In this document: in pieces, positions 5,272 through 7,249 of the stretch
Layout: each line of letters opens with the position of its first letter
How positions within the stretch are numbered: the first letter of the stretch is position 1
Source of the DNA: Gammaproteobacteria bacterium
Lineage (GTDB): Bacteria; Pseudomonadota; Gammaproteobacteria; Immundisolibacterales; Immundisolibacteraceae
Assembly: GCA_003526065.1 (NCBI GenBank)
Contig: DQBD01000099.1
Location: 1-7,249 of the forward strand
DNA length: 7,249 bases
Direction: 5' to 3'
Made by a program: the position numbers and the translations under genes
The notes under the pieces: model-generated
What the model was told of the DNA's origin: nothing
The model's input: the letters and a program-made list of their open reading frames with translations, nothing else
Databases searched by the model: none

Positions 5272-6255
5272 ATGGCCTGGACGCCCGTTCTACCCGAATC
5301 CGCCCGGTCGGCGCCAGCGCCCGCTGCCTGCACCGCGATGCCGCTGACCCACCTGGCGGTGGTGCAGGCAAGTGGCGCGGACGCGACCGCCTTCCTGCAC
5401 AGCCAGCTCAGCAACGACGTGCAGGGCCTGCCCCCGCAACGCAGCCTGCTCGCCGGCTATTGCAACGCCAAGGGTCGGCTTTTCACCATCTCCCGCCTGT
5501 GGCGCCACGGCGACGCCTGGCTGCTGTGTCTGCCGGCCGACAGCGCCGAGACGCTGCTCAAACGCCTGCGCATGTTCGTGCTGCGCAGCAAGGTCACGCT
5601 GACGCTGCGGCAGGATCTCACGCTGTTCGGCGTGAGCGGGGACGCGGCCGCCACGGCGCTGGGTCGTGCCGGCCTGCCCGCTCCGGACCAGGACGGCAGC
5701 GTCGCCACCCACGACGACACCTCGGTGCTGTGCCTTCCGGGCACCGTGCCACGCTACCTGCTATGCCTGACGGATGCCGTGGCACCGGCCACCTGGACGG
5801 CGCTCACGGAGGTTGCCCGCCCGGCCGACACCGGTTACTGGCGCCTGCTGGAGATCGATGCCGGCCAGCCCTCCGTCCACGCCGCCACCGCCGAGACGTT
5901 CGTACCGCAGCATGTCAACCTCGAACGCGTCGACGGCGTCAGCTTTCGCAAGGGCTGCTACCCGGGCCAGGAAATCGTCGCGCGCATGCATTACCTCGGC
6001 AAGCCGTCGCGGCGGATGTACCGCATGCAGACCACGGCGCCACCGCCACCGCCCGGCACCGCGGTACAGGACGAAAGGCAGCGTGAGGTCGGCACGGTAG
6101 TCGACGCCCAGACCACCGGCACCGACGCCACACGGCTGCTCGCGGCACTGCAGGTCGCCGCCATCGACTCGCCCCTGCTGCTCCCCGACGGCGCGCGCCT
6201 GGAAAGGCTTGACCTGCCGTATCCACTGGAAGCGCCCGATAGCGCCGAGGCCTGA
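5272..6255 (+). CDS. ygfZ: tRNA-modifying/Fe-S cluster assembly protein YgfZ (folate-binding)
   Basis: This 327-residue protein matches the E. coli YgfZ length (326) and belongs to the GcvT-like folate-binding fold. The diagnostic motif K-G-C-Y-x-G-Q-E is present as FRKGCYPGQEIVARMHYLGK, with the conserved Cys at 229. N-terminal GcvT-like features are FLHSQLSNDV (about 42-51) and AGYCNAKGRLF (about 61-71). The C-terminal part (about 245-325) is the small barrel, with VGTVVDAQ and LAALQVAAID. In E. coli the protein supports activity of certain Fe-S enzymes, including MiaB and succinate dehydrogenase, in a tetrahydrofolate-dependent way. The start at 5272 has an excellent SD; the longer open frame from 5152 lies in the sdhE coding region and lacks homology. 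It diverges from sdhE across 33 bases and ends in the shared hairpin with inaA. Confidence 0.95.
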   Translation: MAWTPVLPESARSAPAPAACTAMPLTHLAVVQASGADATAFLHSQLSNDVQGLPPQRSLLAGYCNAKGRLFTISRLWRHGDAWLLCLPADSAETLLKRLRMFVLRSKVTLTLRQDLTLFGVSGDAAATALGRAGLPAPDQDGSVATHDDTSVLCLPGTVPRYLLCLTDAVAPATWTALTEVARPADTGYWRLLEIDAGQPSVHAATAETFVPQHVNLERVDGVSFRKGCYPGQEIVARMHYLGKPSRRMYRMQTTAPPPPPGTAVQDERQREVGTVVDAQTTGTDATRLLAALQVAAIDSPLLLPDGARLERLDLPYPLEAPDSAEA

Positions 6256-6273
6256 CGCGCGCCGCGCGTCAGG
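6251..6273. terminator. Perfect inverted repeat spanning both convergent stop codons (possible bidirectional terminator)
   Basis: CCTGACGCGC (6251-6260) and GCGCGTCAGG (6264-6273) are exact reverse complements separated by GCC, giving a 10-bp stem in either transcript. The ygfZ TGA (6253-6255) lies in the left arm and the opposing TGA (6271-6269) in the right arm. No T tract follows on either side, so intrinsic termination is uncertain; it may instead block 3' exonucleases or pause polymerase. Confidence 0.55.
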
Positions 6274-7069
6274 CGCGCACCGAGTGCGCCAGCGTTCGCC
6301 ACAGCCGACGACCGCCCCCTTGCAGGCGGCCACGCCGCCCAAGGTAGTACCCCAGAAAGCGCCGCCGGTCGGCACGCGACCAGCCGATGCTGCGCCGGTT
6401 CAGACTGTCCAGGTCGCGCCGCGCACAGTGCCGCCGCCACAGCCGCTGCTTGGCCTTCTCCAGATCGATGAGCGCCACCGGCGCCGCAGCCACGCTGTCG
6501 TCGCCGGCCAGCCAGGCTTCATTGACCATGATGTGTTTCGGGTACAGACAATTGTGCTGCAGGCGCGCATCGTGCAGCCGGCGCACTGCAGCGGCAATCA
6601 CCCGCAGCAGACGCCGGCGCGTCGGCAACGGCGGCCAGCCGTCCCGCTGCCAGCGCGACACACAGTCCTCGAGGGCGCTGTAGCCTTCCAGCGCGCGGGT
6701 CACCAATACACCGCAGGGGTCGCCGTTCAACCCCCTCTGAGCAAACAGCAGTGGCTCGGCCGCCGCCACGCCGATCTCTGCACAGCGCAACAGGACGCGG
6801 TACTCGCGCTCACACGTCAGTCGCCCGCGCCACGGGTGACGCAGCGACCGGAACACATAGCCCCGCTGGCGCTTGATGAACACGCCCCCGCCGCCGGCCG
6901 CCTCCGGCAGGCGGTAGTGACTGACCGCGCTCCAGCCCTCACGCCGCTGATTACCGGGCTCGACCGCGTCGAGCGACAGCGCCCACCACGCCTCGAAACT
7001 GTCCAAACCGGCCTGCCGCAGGATCTGCCCCCACGGCTCCGGCACATGACACGCGAAACCCGTCGCCAT
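6269..7069 (-). CDS. inaA: InaA/WaaP-like lipopolysaccharide kinase family protein
   Basis: The 266-residue protein has a small kinase-like fold. Seen: NQRREGWSAVSHYRL near 40-54 (glycine-loop region), FIKRQ with the ATP-binding Lys at 66, a helix with Glu (CEREYRVL, 86-93), RLHDARLQHNCLYPKHIMVN (164-183) in the catalytic-loop position, and LIDLEKAK (200-207) with Asp202 as the metal-binding Asp. These are typical of the Kdo/WaaP/InaA group, whose better-known members phosphorylate lipopolysaccharide core sugars; the actual substrate here is unknown. Asp of the usual HxD catalytic motif is not obvious. I chose ATG 7069 because family-like sequence begins soon after it. The frame extends to a GTG at 7120 with 17 low-complexity residues, and neither start has a good SD. 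No promoter is evident between it and the upstream terminator. It converges on ygfZ. Confidence 0.82.
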   Translation of the reverse strand: MATGFACHVPEPWGQILRQAGLDSFEAWWALSLDAVEPGNQRREGWSAVSHYRLPEAAGGGGVFIKRQRGYVFRSLRHPWRGRLTCEREYRVLLRCAEIGVAAAEPLLFAQRGLNGDPCGVLVTRALEGYSALEDCVSRWQRDGWPPLPTRRRLLRVIAAAVRRLHDARLQHNCLYPKHIMVNEAWLAGDDSVAAAPVALIDLEKAKQRLWRRHCARRDLDSLNRRSIGWSRADRRRFLGYYLGRRGRLQGGGRRLWRTLAHSVRA

Positions 7070-7162
7070 AGACACACACCACGTAAAGAAACAGGCCCGA
7101 CCGCTACCGCACGGCGCCACCGTAGCGCGCCATCCCTGCCGTCAGCCGGCCGACGCACGAAC

Positions 7163-7200
7163 AAAAAAAAACCCGTCCGGGCAAACCGAACGGGTTTTTT
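7163..7200 (-). terminator. Strong intrinsic terminator, downstream of the tRNA
   Basis: A stem of CCCGT (7172-7176) with ACGGG (7190-7194), one C-A mismatch, then CGG with CCG (7178-7180/7186-7188) and a GCAAA loop is flanked by nine A and six T. Both strands therefore have a U tract after the hairpin. Read on the minus strand it ends the tRNA transcript 15 bases past the CCA, with the longer U run (7171-7163). It would also insulate inaA from read-through. Confidence 0.9.
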
Positions 7201-7214
7201 CTCGACTCATCCAA

Positions 7215-7249
7215 TGGCGCGCCCGGAAGGATTCGAACCTCCGACCGCC
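7215..7249 (-). tRNA. tRNA, 3' part only, probably tRNA-Arg
   Basis: The minus strand from 7249 to 7215 reads the end of the anticodon stem, a five-base variable loop (CGGTC), a T arm GGAGG-TTCGAAT-CCTTC, the acceptor strand CGGGCGC, a G discriminator and an encoded CCA. The acceptor predicts a 5' end GCGCCCG, which together with the CGGTC variable loop suits gammaproteobacterial tRNA-Arg. The anticodon lies outside the window, so the amino acid is inferred. Confidence 0.85.

Noticed and set aside
7070..7120. GTG start for the InaA-like gene at 7120
   Set aside because: The extra 17 residues are not family-like and have no well-placed SD; kept as an alternative only.

Overview
The window is a GC-rich, gene-dense piece of a gammaproteobacterial chromosome. 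Two things point to that class: the gene set itself (an rpoE/algU-rseA-rseB-mucD envelope-stress operon, nadB, ygfX, sdhE, ygfZ), and the divergent nadB / rpoE pair, which is how both Escherichia coli and Pseudomonas are arranged. A Do-type protease directly in the sigma operon is the Pseudomonas-like (algU-mucA-mucB-mucD) layout, but no rseC/mucC is present. I see no mobile element, CRISPR array, integrase or codon-use break, and no gene-free stretch longer than about 190 bases. I cannot name the genus.

Left part (1-2912, minus strand): the envelope-stress operon, read right to left. A short leader ORF (30 codons) with a strong Shine-Dalgarno (SD) sequence is followed by the ECF sigma factor RpoE/AlgU, its membrane anti-sigma RseA/MucA, the periplasmic regulator RseB/MucB and the N-terminal 224 residues of a MucD/DegQ-type periplasmic serine protease that runs off the left edge. 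Three of the four junctions (leader/rpoE, rseA/rseB, rseB/mucD) are ATGA stop-start overlaps at which the downstream gene has no recognisable SD. Only rseA has a 15-base gap and its own SD. A CsrA-like motif overlaps the leader ORF's SD, and a GC hairpin lies just upstream of the rpoE start.

Middle part (3011-5238): nadB (L-aspartate oxidase, NAD synthesis) diverges from the sigma operon across a 98-base gap between nadB and the leader ORF. Its 3' end overlaps by 23 bases the 3' end of convergent ygfX, which forms an operon with sdhE (flavinylation of succinate dehydrogenase).

Right part (5272-7249): ygfZ (folate-binding Fe-S cluster protein) diverges from sdhE with only 33 bases between the start codons. 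It converges on an InaA-type lipopolysaccharide-kinase-family gene, and a perfect 10-bp inverted repeat holds both stop codons. At the right edge are a strong intrinsic terminator and the 3' half of a minus-strand tRNA, probably tRNA-Arg, with encoded CCA.

Functionally, the left operon senses misfolded outer-membrane protein and lipopolysaccharide stress and mounts the response. The sdhE/ygfX/ygfZ group serves flavin and Fe-S enzyme maturation, next to a flavoenzyme (NadB) of the succinate dehydrogenase/fumarate reductase family. The strongest candidate for something undescribed is the leader ORF upstream of rpoE with its coupled start.
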